DNA from: Rheinheimera soli
Lineage (GTDB): Bacteria > Pseudomonadota > Gammaproteobacteria > Enterobacterales > Alteromonadaceae
Reading direction: 5' to 3'
NCBI RefSeq assembly: GCF_021290985.1
Contig: NZ_JAJOYU010000038.1
Span: forward strand, 1 to 41,136
DNA length: 41,136 bases
The notes under the pieces are model-generated. The model had not been told where the DNA came from. It saw only the letters and a list, made by a program, of their open reading frames with translations, and searched no databases. The translations under genes were made by a program, and so were the position numbers. Shown in pieces: positions 1 to 9,238 of the stretch; position 1 is the stretch's first letter, and every line of letters starts with the position of its first letter.

Positions 1-56
1 TTCATTTCAAAACCACCCCAGAGCTGCTTTCGCGTCACCCCGTTGGCATGGCGCGC

Positions 57-85
57 ATTATAGGGAGTTTTAAATCCTGCACAAC
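57..85 (-). promoter_or_regulatory. Probable sigma70 promoter firing off the left edge
   Basis: The minus strand carries a perfect -10 box TATAAT (57-62) followed by a GC-rich discriminator GCGCGCC. That combination is typical of growth-rate-controlled tRNA, rRNA and ribosomal protein promoters. The -35 region is poor: TTGTGC at 79-84 with a 16-bp spacer is the best fit. The gene it drives lies outside the window. No gene is visible in positions 1-56 or in 86-137. Confidence 0.45.
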
Positions 86-137
86 CCCTAAAATGACAAT
101 TTGATGATATCCGTGATCGTTCGCTCAGAAAAAAAGC

Positions 138-172
138 AAAACGGGCAAAAAAGACACTTTTTTGCCCGTTTT
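138..172. terminator. Bidirectional intrinsic terminator after the chemoreceptor gene
   Basis: A perfect 16-bp stem runs from 138-153 to 157-172 around a three-base ACA loop. The GC core is ACGGGC/GCCCGT, and A and T tracts flank it, so either strand gives a stem followed by U residues. It lies just downstream of the stop codon of the minus-strand chemoreceptor. Confidence 0.85.
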
Positions 173-209
173 ATTAACAGAAACGGCGATTACTAAAGAA
201 AAGTAGTGA

Positions 210-1838
210 TTACACCTTAAATTGCTTCACCAGATCTTTTAAATCCTGGCTTAGTTGAGTTAGACGCTGAGTCGACTGATCGCTGCCTTTAATAGCTCCG
301 GCAGTCTGATGCACCAACTGACTAATAGTATGTACGTTCTGATCCACTTCGCCAGCCACCGCACTTTGTTGTTCTGCTGCAGTAGCTATATGCGCATTCA
401 TATCGGAAATCTGTGCTATTGAATTGGCAATGTCCGTCAGAGCTTGCTGAACCTGGGATGCCAGATTGATATTCAGTTCTGCTGCAGTTTTACTTTCCTG
501 CACAGCTGCAGTCATTTGCTGAGTACCTTGTTGCAACTCTGCAATAATGCCGGAGATTTCCTGAGTCGATTTTTGCGTTTGATGCGCCAGGGTGCGAACT
601 TCATCAGCGACCACTGAAAAACCTCTGCCATGCTCACCTGCCCGTGCAGCTTCTATAGCAGCATTGAGAGCAAGTAAGTTAGTTTGATCAGCAAGCTTAT
701 TAATGATGTTCAATACATGGCTGATATTTTGTGAAGATGTATATAAAGAGGAAGCGACTACCGAGCTTTGCTCTATTGTCTGACTTTGAGTATGAATACT
801 CTCTACTGAGGCTTTCATCAGCTTCATGCCCTGCTGAACCAAGCTTTCAACCTGACCAGTTTCATGATTGGCTTGTTCAGCGCTTTGTGCTACTTCAGCT
901 ATAGCCGAACTCATTTCTGTAATAGCAGTAGCAACCATATCGGTTTCTTGTTGTTGCTGCACACTCTCTTTGGAGATTTGTTGCGAAATTCGAGCAACAT
1001 CCAAGGCACTTTCACTGACATCAGAAGCGGTGACACCTACTGAAGCAATCAACTGGCGGATTTTGCCGACAAAAAGGTTAAAAGCTGTAGCCAGTGCTGC
1101 TAATTCATCTTTGCCGTCATAACTCAATTTGACGGTCAAATCGCCATCGCCAGAAGCTATGTCCTGCATAGCAGCAACAACATCAGTCATAGGTTTAACT
1201 ACTGAGCGTGTCACATACCAACTTAATGCCAACATCAAGCCCACAACCAGAAACACCAAAATGGCAAGTTGCATCACAACCTCATAAAAAGAGGCCTCCA
1301 CATCATCGATATAGATACCGGTCCCCACTATCCAACCCCAGGGTTTAAACAACTCCACATGGGTGATTTTGGGCACTTCTTCAGTTGCACCAGGTTTAGG
1401 CCAGTTATAGAACACTGAATGTGAACCGTCATCGACAACCCCATCAGCCATATTCTGAAACAGAGGCTCGCCTTGTTTATCCTTAAAACTCGCAACATCT
1501 TTACCATCTAGGTCAGGCCTGAATGGATGCATCAGCATAGTGACCTGCTGATCGATAACAAAGTAGTAGTCGTTCTCTTTATAGCGAAGGGATTTCAGTT
1601 CGGCTAACGCCAGTTGTTTAGCTTTGGCTTCGTCTAACTCTCCCGTCCCTACTTTAGTGTGGTAGCTATTAACTAAAGCAACTGCGACCTGAGACAAATA
1701 AAGAGTGGAGAGGCGTTTCTCTTCCAAAATACTTTGCTTTAAACCAGAAAGGACTAACCAGCACACCAGGATTTGACCAAGAACGGCAACGCCAACTATG
1801 GCAAAAAGACGGGTTTTAATACTCAAATTTTTTAGCAT
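210..1838 (-). CDS. Methyl-accepting chemotaxis protein, single-Cache sensor
   Basis: Transmembrane chemoreceptor that passes ligand binding in the periplasm to CheA/CheW in the cytoplasm. Order (numbering from the chosen start): TM helix at about 8-28, a periplasmic sCache_2-type domain (motifs [29 protein letters not shown]), a second TM at about 190-210, a HAMP domain, then a long MCP signalling coiled coil with the hairpin tip around [20 protein letters not shown]. The longest frame begins at 1925, but its extra 29 residues look unlike a chemoreceptor start. The ATG at 1838 begins [12 protein letters not shown], a typical MCP N-terminus, and gives 542 aa. Family assignment is secure. The ligand is unknown; sCache_2 receptors often bind small organic acids. 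The gene stands alone, with no che genes nearby. Confidence 0.93.
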   Translation of the reverse strand: MLKNLSIKTRLFAIVGVAVLGQILVCWLVLSGLKQSILEEKRLSTLYLSQVAVALVNSYHTKVGTGELDEAKAKQLALAELKSLRYKENDYYFVIDQQVTMLMHPFRPDLDGKDVASFKDKQGEPLFQNMADGVVDDGSHSVFYNWPKPGATEEVPKITHVELFKPWGWIVGTGIYIDDVEASFYEVVMQLAILVFLVVGLMLALSWYVTRSVVKPMTDVVAAMQDIASGDGDLTVKLSYDGKDELAALATAFNLFVGKIRQLIASVGVTASDVSESALDVARISQQISKESVQQQQETDMVATAITEMSSAIAEVAQSAEQANHETGQVESLVQQGMKLMKASVESIHTQSQTIEQSSVVASSLYTSSQNISHVLNIINKLADQTNLLALNAAIEAARAGEHGRGFSVVADEVRTLAHQTQKSTQEISGIIAELQQGTQQMTAAVQESKTAAELNINLASQVQQALTDIANSIAQISDMNAHIATAAEQQSAVAGEVDQNVHTISQLVHQTAGAIKGSDQSTQRLTQLSQDLKDLVKQFKV

Positions 1839-2018
1839 GGCCCAACCTGTACAAAACGCGTATCTGTTTGTTTTGTAAAGAATAGGCTGAAGATAGGAAA
1901 TAGCAAGCAAGGGCAAAACGAACAAGAATATTTAGTTAGTAACTTAATAATAAAAACAATGTGATTTGTCGGAATTAATATTGAGGTAAAACAGAAGAAC
2001 AAGATGAAGAAAGAGAGT

Positions 2019-2103
2019 TGGTGCCGGGGGGGGGACTCGAACCCCCACGCCGTGAAGCGCTAACACCTGAAGCTAGTGTGTCTACCAATTCCACCACCGC
2101 GGC
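2019..2103 (-). tRNA. tRNA-Leu(CAG), second of tandem pair
   Basis: An 85-nt class II tRNA on the minus strand with encoded CCA (2019-2021). Anticodon stem CTAGC/GTTAG encloses loop TTCAGGT, so the anticodon is CAG. The variable arm is short, with a CGC/GCG stem, and the T stem is five G-C pairs. The acceptor stem GCCGCGG/CCCCGGC has one C5-C68 mismatch. The sequence is identical to the upstream copy at 2133-2217. A spurious plus-strand reading frame covers both tRNAs. Confidence 0.96.
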
Positions 2104-2132
2104 AACTCAATTTGTCTCTGTCAACGAAGTTT

Positions 2133-2217
2133 TGGTGCCGGGGGGGGGACTCGAACCCCCACGCCGTGAAGCGCTAACACCTGAAGCTAGTGTGTCTACC
2201 AATTCCACCACCGCGGC
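2133..2217 (-). tRNA. tRNA-Leu(CAG), promoter-proximal copy
   Basis: The same 85-nt tRNA-Leu as at 2019-2103: anticodon CAG in loop TTCAGGT, encoded CCA, and the same C5-C68 acceptor mismatch. The two copies are separated by 29 bp and are read as one transcript from the promoter at 2241-2269. A short unpaired leader of about 17 nt would be removed by RNase P. Confidence 0.96.
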
Positions 2218-2240
2218 GCAAAGCGTCGTTGACGGCGTGC

Positions 2241-2269
2241 ATGTTATGCGTCAAGTGGGCAATCGTCAA
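2241..2269 (-). promoter_or_regulatory. Promoter of the tRNA-Leu operon
   Basis: On the minus strand, -35 TTGACG (2264-2269), a 17-bp spacer and -10 TAACAT (2241-2246) are followed by a GC-rich stretch GCACGCCG. Predicted transcription starts about 17 nt before the first tRNA. The GC-rich discriminator suggests stringent (ppGpp/DksA) control, which is an inference from stable-RNA promoters in general. Confidence 0.7.
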
Positions 2270-2370
2270 CTGTCTGATGCAAATTTTCAGTTGTTTTCAC
2301 CGTCACTGCTGAAATATTCAGCAAAGTGTTGGCTTTTACATCAAAGACCAGGCTCTAGCACATCACAAAA

Positions 2371-2400
2371 ATAAAAGGCGAACTAGAGTTCGCCTTTTAT
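2371..2400. terminator. Intrinsic terminator after the dioxygenase gene
   Basis: A perfect 13-bp stem, 2371-2383 with 2388-2400, around a TAGA loop. The GC core is GGCGAAC/GTTCGCC, with A/T tails on both sides. It ends the minus-strand nupX-dioxygenase transcript 21 bp after the stop codon. Confidence 0.85.
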
Positions 2401-2421
2401 TATTAAGTTAGCAGGAAGCTA

Positions 2422-3375
2422 TCAGTACTTAGCTTTTTTTATTAAACCAATTTCTTCCAAACGCTGCATCAGATAGTCGTTTGAATTGATAGGCTCAGGG
2501 TAACGGTTTGGCTGATCAGCGCTGATACAACTATCCAAAGTTTCGATGACATAGTCTGGATTCGGGTGCATAAAAAACGGAATAGAGTAACGAGGCTGAC
2601 CTGCCGCAGCACCCGCCGGATTCACCACACGGTGAGTGGTAGACGGCAACAAGTGATTCGTCAAGCGCTGCAACATATCACCGATATTCACTACTATAGT
2701 GCCTTCAATAGTAGTGACAGGTAACCAGCTACCATCACGACGCAAAATTTCCAGACCTGATTCGTGTGAGCCAACCAATAAAGTGATCAGATTGATATCT
2801 TCATGCTGACCAGCACGAATAGACTGAGTCGAAGTATCTTTGATTGGCGGATAATGAATAGGACGTAAAATCGAATTGCCGTAATTCACTTTGTCTGCAA
2901 AATACGCCTGATCCTGCTTTAAGAATAAAGCCAAAGCTTCCAGTACCGTATTACCTAAGTTTTCCAGCGCAGAGTACAAGCCGTAAGTTGCCTCTTTAAA
3001 TTCTGCCACTTCAGACGGCCACAGGTTTGGATACAAACTTGGATGTGGCGCCGGGCCTGATAACTCACGACCAACGTGGAAAAATTCTTTTAAATCCGGA
3101 TGATTACTGTCTTTGGCTTTTTCAACACCAAATCCCGTATAACCACGCGCGCCGCCTTGGCCAGGCACATGGTATTTTTGTTTTACTTCAGTCGGTAAAG
3201 CAAAAAATTTCTTGATTGCTTTGTAGGTATTGTCCACAACGTCGTCCGGGATACCGTGGCCGCTAATGCCACAGAAACCAAACTCAGTATAGGCCTTGCC
3301 AATCTCGGCAACAAAGGTGTCTTTGTCGGTGGCAAACCGTCTGATGTCCAACGTAGGGACTTGTTGTTGAGTCAT
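2422..3375 (-). CDS. Fe(II)/2-oxoglutarate dioxygenase, isopenicillin N synthase-like family
   Basis: Cytoplasmic non-heme iron oxygenase of 317 aa: an N-terminal DIOX_N domain (about 8-120) and a C-terminal 2OG-FeII_Oxy jelly roll (about 165-270). The iron facial triad is H191-x-D193 (motif GQHEDINLI) and H248 (TTHRVV). R262 and S264 (RYSIPFF) form the 2-oxoglutarate carboxylate clamp. Length is normal and all key residues are present. It starts 15 bp after the stop of the nucleoside transporter, so the two genes form one transcript ending at 2371-2400. The substrate is unknown. Thymine 7-hydroxylase and pyrimidine deoxynucleoside hydroxylase belong to the same superfamily, so an imported nucleoside or base is a reasonable guess from context. 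Confidence 0.9.
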   Translation of the reverse strand: MTQQQVPTLDIRRFATDKDTFVAEIGKAYTEFGFCGISGHGIPDDVVDNTYKAIKKFFALPTEVKQKYHVPGQGGARGYTGFGVEKAKDSNHPDLKEFFHVGRELSGPAPHPSLYPNLWPSEVAEFKEATYGLYSALENLGNTVLEALALFLKQDQAYFADKVNYGNSILRPIHYPPIKDTSTQSIRAGQHEDINLITLLVGSHESGLEILRRDGSWLPVTTIEGTIVVNIGDMLQRLTNHLLPSTTHRVVNPAGAAAGQPRYSIPFFMHPNPDYVIETLDSCISADQPNRYPEPINSNDYLMQRLEEIGLIKKAKY

Positions 3376-3390
3376 AGTTATATAACCTGT

Positions 3391-4605
3391 TTAACTTAAC
3401 GAAAAGAAAAAGCCTGCTATTGCCGCACTCATCAGGTTAGCCAGAGTAGCCGCTAATAGAGCTTTCAAACCCAGCTCTGCAATATCTGACCGACGATTCG
3501 GAGCCATCACTCCTAAGCCACCTAACAAAATGGCAATCGATGAGAAGTTTGCAAAACCACATAACGCTATAGTGACGATAATTTGTGTGTGTTCACTCAG
3601 CTGCCCGGCTTTGACATACTGGATAAAATCCAGATAAGCCACAAACTCGTTGATCACTAATTTTTGGCCGATAAAGCTACCTGCCAAACGGGCTTCTTCC
3701 CATGACACACCTAAGATGAATGCCAGTGGTTGGAAAATATAGCCGAAGATCAACTGCAGAGTTAAACCTTCAAAGCCAACTAAAGTACCTACCCAGCCAA
3801 TTAAACCGTTCACTAATGCAATCAAACCAACAAAAGCCAGCAACATAGCGCCAACGTTTAATGCAAGTTGCAAACCACTGGCGGCACCTGAAGCTGCAGC
3901 GTCAATCACGTTGGTATTTTGTTCCATCATACCAATGTCAGTTAAATCATTTTTTGGTGCTTCGGTTTCTGGCAACAACAGTTTTGCCATCAATAAACCA
4001 CCAGGGGCGGCCATAAAGCTGGCAGCGATTAAATATTTAAGTTCAATCCCCATCCCGGCATAACCTGCCAGTACAGAACCAGCCACTGAAGACAAGCCAC
4101 CTACCATCACCGCAAATAACTCAGAACGAGTCATGGTGGGGATAAAGGGCCGAACAACCAGCGGTGCCTCAGTTTGCCCAACAAAGATATTGGCTGCAGC
4201 GCTCATAGATTCAGGACGACTGGTACCTAATAGCTTTTGCAAACCCCCACCTAGTACAGTAATGATGATACGCATCACACCAATGTGATACAGCACAGCT
4301 ATTAAAGAGGAGAAGAAAATAATGACCGTCAGCACGTGAATGGCAAAAACAAAACCGTACTTCTGTGCACCTGCATCACCAAATAAGAAGATGATGCCAG
4401 CTTGAGCGTAAGAGATAATATTGCCAACAAAGGCCGAAATGCTTAACAGCACGTCTTTACCAAAAGGCACATAAAGCACAAAAGCGCCTATTGCCAGCTG
4501 GATAGCAAAAGCACCTACAACAGTGCGCCATTTGATGCGACTTCTGTTAGCAGAAGCTAAATACGCAGTTACTAAGATGGCAAGAATGCCAACCAAACTC
4601 ATCAT
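3391..4605 (-). CDS. Concentrative nucleoside transporter, NupC/CNT family
   Basis: Inner-membrane nucleoside/cation symporter of 404 aa with an N-terminal helix pair, a nucleoside-gate core and a CNT C-terminal domain. Conserved stretches include the GQTEAPLVV motif around residue 145, [18 protein letters not shown], and the [11 protein letters not shown] segment near 320. About ten hydrophobic segments are visible. The longest frame starts at 4635, but an AAGGA Shine-Dalgarno lies six bases before the ATG at 4605, giving [12 protein letters not shown]. It is similar to E. coli NupX/NupC; the exact member cannot be told. The dioxygenase gene follows 15 bp downstream. The uridine kinase gene lies upstream on the same strand, and the promoter at 4797-4824 lies between them. 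Confidence 0.92.
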   Translation of the reverse strand: MMSLVGILAILVTAYLASANRSRIKWRTVVGAFAIQLAIGAFVLYVPFGKDVLLSISAFVGNIISYAQAGIIFLFGDAGAQKYGFVFAIHVLTVIIFFSSLIAVLYHIGVMRIIITVLGGGLQKLLGTSRPESMSAAANIFVGQTEAPLVVRPFIPTMTRSELFAVMVGGLSSVAGSVLAGYAGMGIELKYLIAASFMAAPGGLLMAKLLLPETEAPKNDLTDIGMMEQNTNVIDAAASGAASGLQLALNVGAMLLAFVGLIALVNGLIGWVGTLVGFEGLTLQLIFGYIFQPLAFILGVSWEEARLAGSFIGQKLVINEFVAYLDFIQYVKAGQLSEHTQIIVTIALCGFANFSSIAILLGGLGVMAPNRRSDIAELGLKALLAATLANLMSAAIAGFFFSLS

Positions 4606-4796
4606 AGTTATTCCTTGGATATAGGGTCTGGCCACAGAGGGCGCAGATTTTTTGTTCTTGTGATGCCAAATCCTAGAATAGCATCAAAAGATCAAGTAGT
4701 TACAGTTTCCGAGCGGGAGTGTTAACCACCGTAGCCGGCTTCAAACACTTGTAGTTGCTGTTCAGGGGTTGTCTAAACTTGACGTTTTGCCGCGCG

Positions 4797-4824
4797 ATTA
4801 TAACAGAATTGAAAAGCTTGCAAA
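4797..4824 (-). promoter_or_regulatory. Probable promoter of the nucleoside transporter operon
   Basis: A perfect minus-strand -10 TATAAT (4797-4802) is preceded, across a 16-bp spacer, by TTTGCA (4819-4824). A GC-rich CGCGCGG discriminator follows. This predicts a leader of about 185 nt before the transporter start at 4605. I see no purine riboswitch fold in that leader. It holds only a weak AGTGTT/AACACT pairing. Confidence 0.55.
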
Positions 4825-4906
4825 GCAAATGTTGCATGAGGAACATTGATGAAAGCGACAACCAAAACTGCACTTTGATTGTCGTTAGTGCGTGTAAGCA
4901 GGAAGG

Positions 4907-5539
4907 TTATTCCTGCAACAACTGGCGAATTTTTGTTTTGATTATGTCGATGGCAATTTCGTTTTTGCCACCACGAGTCACGACTAAATCGGCGTATTGT
5001 TTGGATGGGTTAATAAACTCAAAAAATGCAGGGCGTACATAGTTTTCGTATTGTTCTGTAATAGAACTCAGACTACGGCCTCTGTCTTCCATATCGCGTT
5101 TAATACGACGCAATAAACAGACATCCAAAGGCGTATCCATAAAGACGGTAATATTAAACTGCTGCCGTAACTTATCGTCAGTCAGTAATAGAATGCCTTC
5201 CACTAACACCACTTTGGCTGGGTGCACAGTAATAGTTTCAGCTTTGCGGGTATGAGTTTTATAACAATACTGTGGCATAGACACAGATTGACCGTCTTTT
5301 AACTGCTGTAGATGTGAAGCCAGTAACTCATGCTCAAAAGCGGCAGGATGGTCGTAATTGGTCAACGTACGTTGATCAAAAGACAAATGCGCTTGGTCGC
5401 GATAGTAGGCATCTTCAGCCAATACAGCAATACGCTCCCCCCCCAGTTCAGCGACAAGTTCCTGATAAACAGTAGATGCAAACAAACTTTTACCAGAGGC
5501 CGAGGCGCCGGCAATAGCTATAATGGTACTTTTTGGCAC
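4907..5539 (-). CDS. udk: Uridine kinase
   Basis: Phosphorylates uridine and cytidine to UMP and CMP with ATP or GTP, the first step of pyrimidine nucleoside salvage in the cytoplasm. The protein is 210 aa, as usual for Udk. The P-loop GASASGKS is at residues 11-18. Substrate and lid motifs follow: YYRDQ near 46, NYDHPAAF near 62, VEGILLL near 115 and RRIKRD near 145. The start is a GTG at 5539 giving MPKSTIIAIAG; no better start exists. The SD is weak. The gene lies upstream of the nucleoside transporter, consistent with an uptake-and-trap arrangement, but the strong promoter in between suggests separate control. Confidence 0.95.
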   Translation of the reverse strand: MPKSTIIAIAGASASGKSLFASTVYQELVAELGGERIAVLAEDAYYRDQAHLSFDQRTLTNYDHPAAFEHELLASHLQQLKDGQSVSMPQYCYKTHTRKAETITVHPAKVVLVEGILLLTDDKLRQQFNITVFMDTPLDVCLLRRIKRDMEDRGRSLSSITEQYENYVRPAFFEFINPSKQYADLVVTRGGKNEIAIDIIKTKIRQLLQE

Positions 5540-5603
5540 AGTGTCACTTCTATTTCAAAACTTAACTTAGCGCATTATCGCGGATTTTAGCTTTGGATTA
5601 AAT

Positions 5604-5634
5604 AAAAAATGCCGGTATTACACCGGCATTTTTA
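5604..5634. terminator. Intrinsic terminator after the TonB-dependent receptor
   Basis: A 12-bp stem, 5605-5616 with 5622-5633, around ATTAC. The core TGCCGGT/ACCGGCA is flanked by A5 and T5 tracts. It works for the minus-strand receptor gene, whose stop is 25 bp away, and would also stop plus-strand read-through. Confidence 0.85.
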
Positions 5635-5658
5635 AGTTTAAGGTTTTAAACCTTCAGA

Positions 5659-8600
5659 TTAGAAGCGGTAGTTCACACCCACTTTTAAACGCCAGGTTGA
5701 ATCCTGAGTATAGAAAGTTCTGTAGTTAGCAGTATTTGTAGTCGGTGCTGCGTAGATATATTGCTTAGTGACCGGATCAATAGTGAAGTCAGCTAACTCA
5801 ATAGTACCAAAATCACTGCCGTACACTTTACCTTGGCTGCTGTCGATTAAGTTCAGCAGATTATCTACGGTCAGATACACAGTACCTTTGTGCTCAGGCA
5901 GGAAACCCGGCACTTGTTGGCGGATACTCAGATCAAGAGTGTTTACCCACGGAGTAGTGCTTACACCTTTAGGCAAATAACCACCAGCATACTTATCTAA
6001 ACCTAACTCATTAATGGTATTGAAGAACGTGGCTTCATTTTCTGCCGCTGTTCTGGTGATAGCACCATTAACAATGGTAGGTGCAAATACTACATTTGGA
6101 TCGTTCACTGTAGGAATATACGGCAGGAACGCGTCGTTAGTAGTACCCGGACTTAACAAGCCATATGGGTCACGACCAGGTCCGCTTGAACCATCTAAGT
6201 CATTACCGTCCAGGAAGTAAGTGATTGGTTTGCCTGAACGACGTTCAAAGAACAGGTTGATATTAGTTGCGTAACCAGGAAACAACTCAGTTTCATAACC
6301 CAGGTTTAATACAAAACGGTGCTCAGTCTCAAAAGTCGAACGGCCAATCAGAGCTTCATTACGGTTGATCACCATATTGTTACCATAGTTGCTTGAAGCC
6401 GTTGAACTGGTACTGGTGTGAGCATCAGTTATATCCTGATTTGTGTAAGAAGCCGTGAAACGGATACCGTTGTCATAAGCTTTACTCAAAGCAGTGCTGA
6501 TCACTCGGGCACGGCCACCTTCATCTGCGTTGGTTAGCATCAGATCGCGGGTAGAACCATCTGCATCGTTATATATGATACGACCACCGTCTGAAGTAGT
6601 ACCATTTTTGTCACCTTCAGTTAAGCTGGCATCAACCCAGAACGCAGTGTCTTGTTCACGCTTATACAAGTACTCGGTGGTCCAGATATAATCTTCACCT
6701 AAACCTGGGATCTCAAAGCTGTGATCTACAGCTAACTGTAAACGCCAGTCAGAAGGCAGCTTGAAGTTAGGGTCAGTAAAGTTGGTACCAGATACTGTCG
6801 TGGCGCTTGTCACTGCATCCTTATACGCCTGAGGAACGTCAGCTATACTTACACCTGCTAATGCTGCTTCTAGTGCACCACCGTCACCAGTTTCAATATC
6901 AAGGAAACCGATGTTTACACCTGTGTTTGAGTAAGCGTTAGATACCCATACTGTTGGCTGGCCGCCAGAGAAACGACCAATACCACCACGAACTGTAGTA
7001 TCTAAAGTTGCATCCCACTTGAAGCCTAAACGAGGTAACACAATACCTAAACCATCCAGATTTTCAGTGTTGTTAAAACCTGTACGGCCAAACACATTCG
7101 GGTTTGCAGCAGGCACATCACTAGAAGACAACATTTCATACCGAACACCCATATCGAAGGTGATTTCGTCATTAAATGCCCACTCGTCGTGAACATACAC
7201 AGCATGTTCTTTACGAACAAAGTCAGCTGCAGCCAACGCAGGATTTAAGCTGGTTGAGTTTTGATAAATTAAACGTGATGCCTGACGGTTTTCAAAAGCT
7301 TCGATACTCTCGAAAGTGTATGAACCTTTAGTATTTTGCAGGAACAAGTTGAAAATATCTAAACTCTTATACTGATAACCAAAACTGATGCTGTGATCTT
7401 CGTACAAATAATCTGCATCCAATGCCATGATGAAAGTACTTTTTTCCAGCTCATTTGAATGGCGAGAGAAATCTGAACCCAGAGCTATACGTCCACCAGA
7501 TGCAGTTTCAATAGTTACATCACCAAAGTCGCCAAATGACGCCTGAGTTGTTGGATTGTCCATGTAGGTTAAGCTGAACTGGGTAGAGAAATCAGGTGTC
7601 CAGTCAGAATATAGTTTGAACGCGTAGTTATTCAGTTCTTCAATACGGTTATACCAGTGAGAGGACAAACGCAGCTCATCATCATCACTTGAGACGTTGG
7701 CAGTACGGTTACCTTTGGTAAACTGGTAAGTAAAAGCTGCACGGTGTTGATCATTGATATTCCAATCCAATTTCATCAACAGCTTTTCATCATCAGTTAC
7801 AGGAGACAAATTCCAGTCACCCGCATTCACGCCATACACTTCCTGGGCAATACGTTGCACAGCCAGGTAATCTGCGTTACTGACTAAACTTTGGTTTGCA
7901 GCGCCGCTACCATCCGGACCCCATTCAATTGGAGTATCGGCTTCGTAGTATTCATAAGAAATAAAATAGAACAGTTTGTCTTCAACGATAGCGCCACCCA
8001 AAGTACCGCCATAAGTTGTTTCATCAAACTCTAATGGCACTTCACGGCCGTTATCTTTTGGTGTACCGGCCATACCATCGTTTTGCGTTTCATAGAAAAA
8101 GCTGCCACCGAAATCATTGGTACCAGACTTAGTTACCGCATTAATTTGCGCGCCCTGAAAGCCGCTGTCTTTTGCATTGAATGGAGAAGTACTAATAGAT
8201 ATCTGCTCGATAGCTTCCAACGAAATAGGAGAGCGTGTAGTTGGATAACCGTTAGCGTTCAGACCAAAGTCGTCATTCTGACCTATACCGTCAACACTGA
8301 TGCTGTTGAAGCGTGGGTTAGTACCAGCAACACTTAACTCACCATCTTTAGATGATAAAACAGCCAATGGATTGTTACGAATAATGTCTTTTAAATCACG
8401 GTTGAAACTAGGTGCGTTTTGAATATCATCAGCACCAAAATAACTGTCGCTACCACCGTTGTTAGACGCAATTGCTGCGCCAGTAACAGCAATACGCTCA
8501 ACAGATTCAGATTTTAGCGCTTCATTAATCTGATAGTTTTCGCCTAATTGCAGGAAAATATTGTTTAAAGTTTCATCAGAGTAAGTATCTGAATCAACAA

Positions 8601-8835
8601 CAACAGTATAAGGACCACCTACACGTAAACCAGATGCAATAAAACTACCTGATTCGTTTGTGATTACTTCACGAGTAGTACCTGACGGTACGTGAGTAAT
8701 GATAATTTTAGTACCTGCGGCTGCAGCACCTTCTGGAGTAGTTATTTTTCCACGAATAGCAGAAGATGTGTTCGCTAATACAGCGCCTGATCCCATCGCT
8801 AATGCGACAGCTAGAGCCAAATATTTAATTTTCAT
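5659..8835 (-). CDS. TonB-dependent outer membrane receptor, Oar-like
   Basis: Large outer membrane beta-barrel of 1058 aa, energised by TonB-ExbBD. It has a signal peptide (about 1-22, cleavage after AVLA), a carboxypeptidase-regulatory/Ig-like fold (about 25-95), a plug domain (about 110-240) and a long barrel with alternating aromatic strands that ends in the canonical C-terminal F (KVGVNYRF). The plug segment SVDGIGQNDDFG and the DSGFQGAQINAVTKSGTN stretch are typical of Oar/OmpA-related receptors. The longest frame uses a GTG at 8847. The ATG at 8835 is preferred because AGGTG lies nine bases upstream and the signal peptide then begins MKIKYLALAV. The substrate is unknown; related receptors in marine gammaproteobacteria handle peptides or glycans. 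It is divergent from the exported phosphatase-fold gene at 9171. Confidence 0.93.
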   Translation of the reverse strand: MKIKYLALAVALAMGSGAVLANTSSAIRGKITTPEGAAAAGTKIIITHVPSGTTREVITNESGSFIASGLRVGGPYTVVVDSDTYSDETLNNIFLQLGENYQINEALKSESVERIAVTGAAIASNNGGSDSYFGADDIQNAPSFNRDLKDIIRNNPLAVLSSKDGELSVAGTNPRFNSISVDGIGQNDDFGLNANGYPTTRSPISLEAIEQISISTSPFNAKDSGFQGAQINAVTKSGTNDFGGSFFYETQNDGMAGTPKDNGREVPLEFDETTYGGTLGGAIVEDKLFYFISYEYYEADTPIEWGPDGSGAANQSLVSNADYLAVQRIAQEVYGVNAGDWNLSPVTDDEKLLMKLDWNINDQHRAAFTYQFTKGNRTANVSSDDDELRLSSHWYNRIEELNNYAFKLYSDWTPDFSTQFSLTYMDNPTTQASFGDFGDVTIETASGGRIALGSDFSRHSNELEKSTFIMALDADYLYEDHSISFGYQYKSLDIFNLFLQNTKGSYTFESIEAFENRQASRLIYQNSTSLNPALAAADFVRKEHAVYVHDEWAFNDEITFDMGVRYEMLSSSDVPAANPNVFGRTGFNNTENLDGLGIVLPRLGFKWDATLDTTVRGGIGRFSGGQPTVWVSNAYSNTGVNIGFLDIETGDGGALEAALAGVSIADVPQAYKDAVTSATTVSGTNFTDPNFKLPSDWRLQLAVDHSFEIPGLGEDYIWTTEYLYKREQDTAFWVDASLTEGDKNGTTSDGGRIIYNDADGSTRDLMLTNADEGGRARVISTALSKAYDNGIRFTASYTNQDITDAHTSTSSTASSNYGNNMVINRNEALIGRSTFETEHRFVLNLGYETELFPGYATNINLFFERRSGKPITYFLDGNDLDGSSGPGRDPYGLLSPGTTNDAFLPYIPTVNDPNVVFAPTIVNGAITRTAAENEATFFNTINELGLDKYAGGYLPKGVSTTPWVNTLDLSIRQQVPGFLPEHKGTVYLTVDNLLNLIDSSQGKVYGSDFGTIELADFTIDPVTKQYIYAAPTTNTANYRTFYTQDSTWRLKVGVNYRF

Positions 8836-9142
8836 ATCGTTTTTCACCTGGTAGTTGTAAATTATTTTGTTTCAGCCAAGCTGAAAACTTCCTGCTTCCA
8901 ATTTGGGCGACAACTATAACGAAGTTTTATTACGTTTTTCTTACATCGAATCAGATCGCCGTTGAACTTATACCAACTTTGGCTGTCAGGTCCGATTTGT
9001 CACGCAAGTGTAACATATCAACTTTAAAAATCGTACATTTGCTGCACTTAATCAACTCCATTCTCAACTCAAAGCAGAACAACTTGTTTGCGAGCAAAAT
9101 CAACGCGGAAACTGGGTTTTAACCTGGATTCAGGATATGCTT

Positions 9143-9238
9143 ATGAAACTATTTAACTGGCCTGTCTCTTATGAATTATATTTTTTCATCTATTTTAGTT
9201 ACGTCTTTTTTATCACTCAGCGGAATAGCTATGGCTAA
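9143..9238 (+). CDS. Possible leader peptide overlapping the downstream gene start
   Basis: A 31-codon frame with an AGGA Shine-Dalgarno seven bases before its ATG. It overlaps the first 68 bases of the phosphatase-fold gene in another frame. That gene has no visible SD of its own, so translational coupling is possible. The same frame is open back to 9014 without a start codon and reads like a protein, so this may instead be the tail of a decayed gene. No function is recognised. The rest of the 8836-9170 gap holds no other feature I can support. Confidence 0.3.
   Translation: MKLFNWPVSYELYFFIYFSYVFFITQRNSYG

Noticed and set aside
2018..2374. Plus-strand reading frame of 118 codons
   Set aside because: It runs through both tRNA-Leu genes in antisense and its repeated peptide is only a translation of the duplicated tRNA.
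4606..4796. Purine riboswitch in the transporter leader
   Set aside because: No conserved riboswitch core or three-way junction could be drawn from the sequence.
4898..4916. GCAGGAA/TTCCTGC hairpin at the udk stop codon
   Set aside because: The 7-bp stem overlaps the stop codon and is not followed by a U run, so it is not called as a terminator.
5768..8337. Several plus-strand frames opposite the TonB receptor
   Set aside because: They lie antisense to a clearly coding gene, with no SD or recognisable domain.
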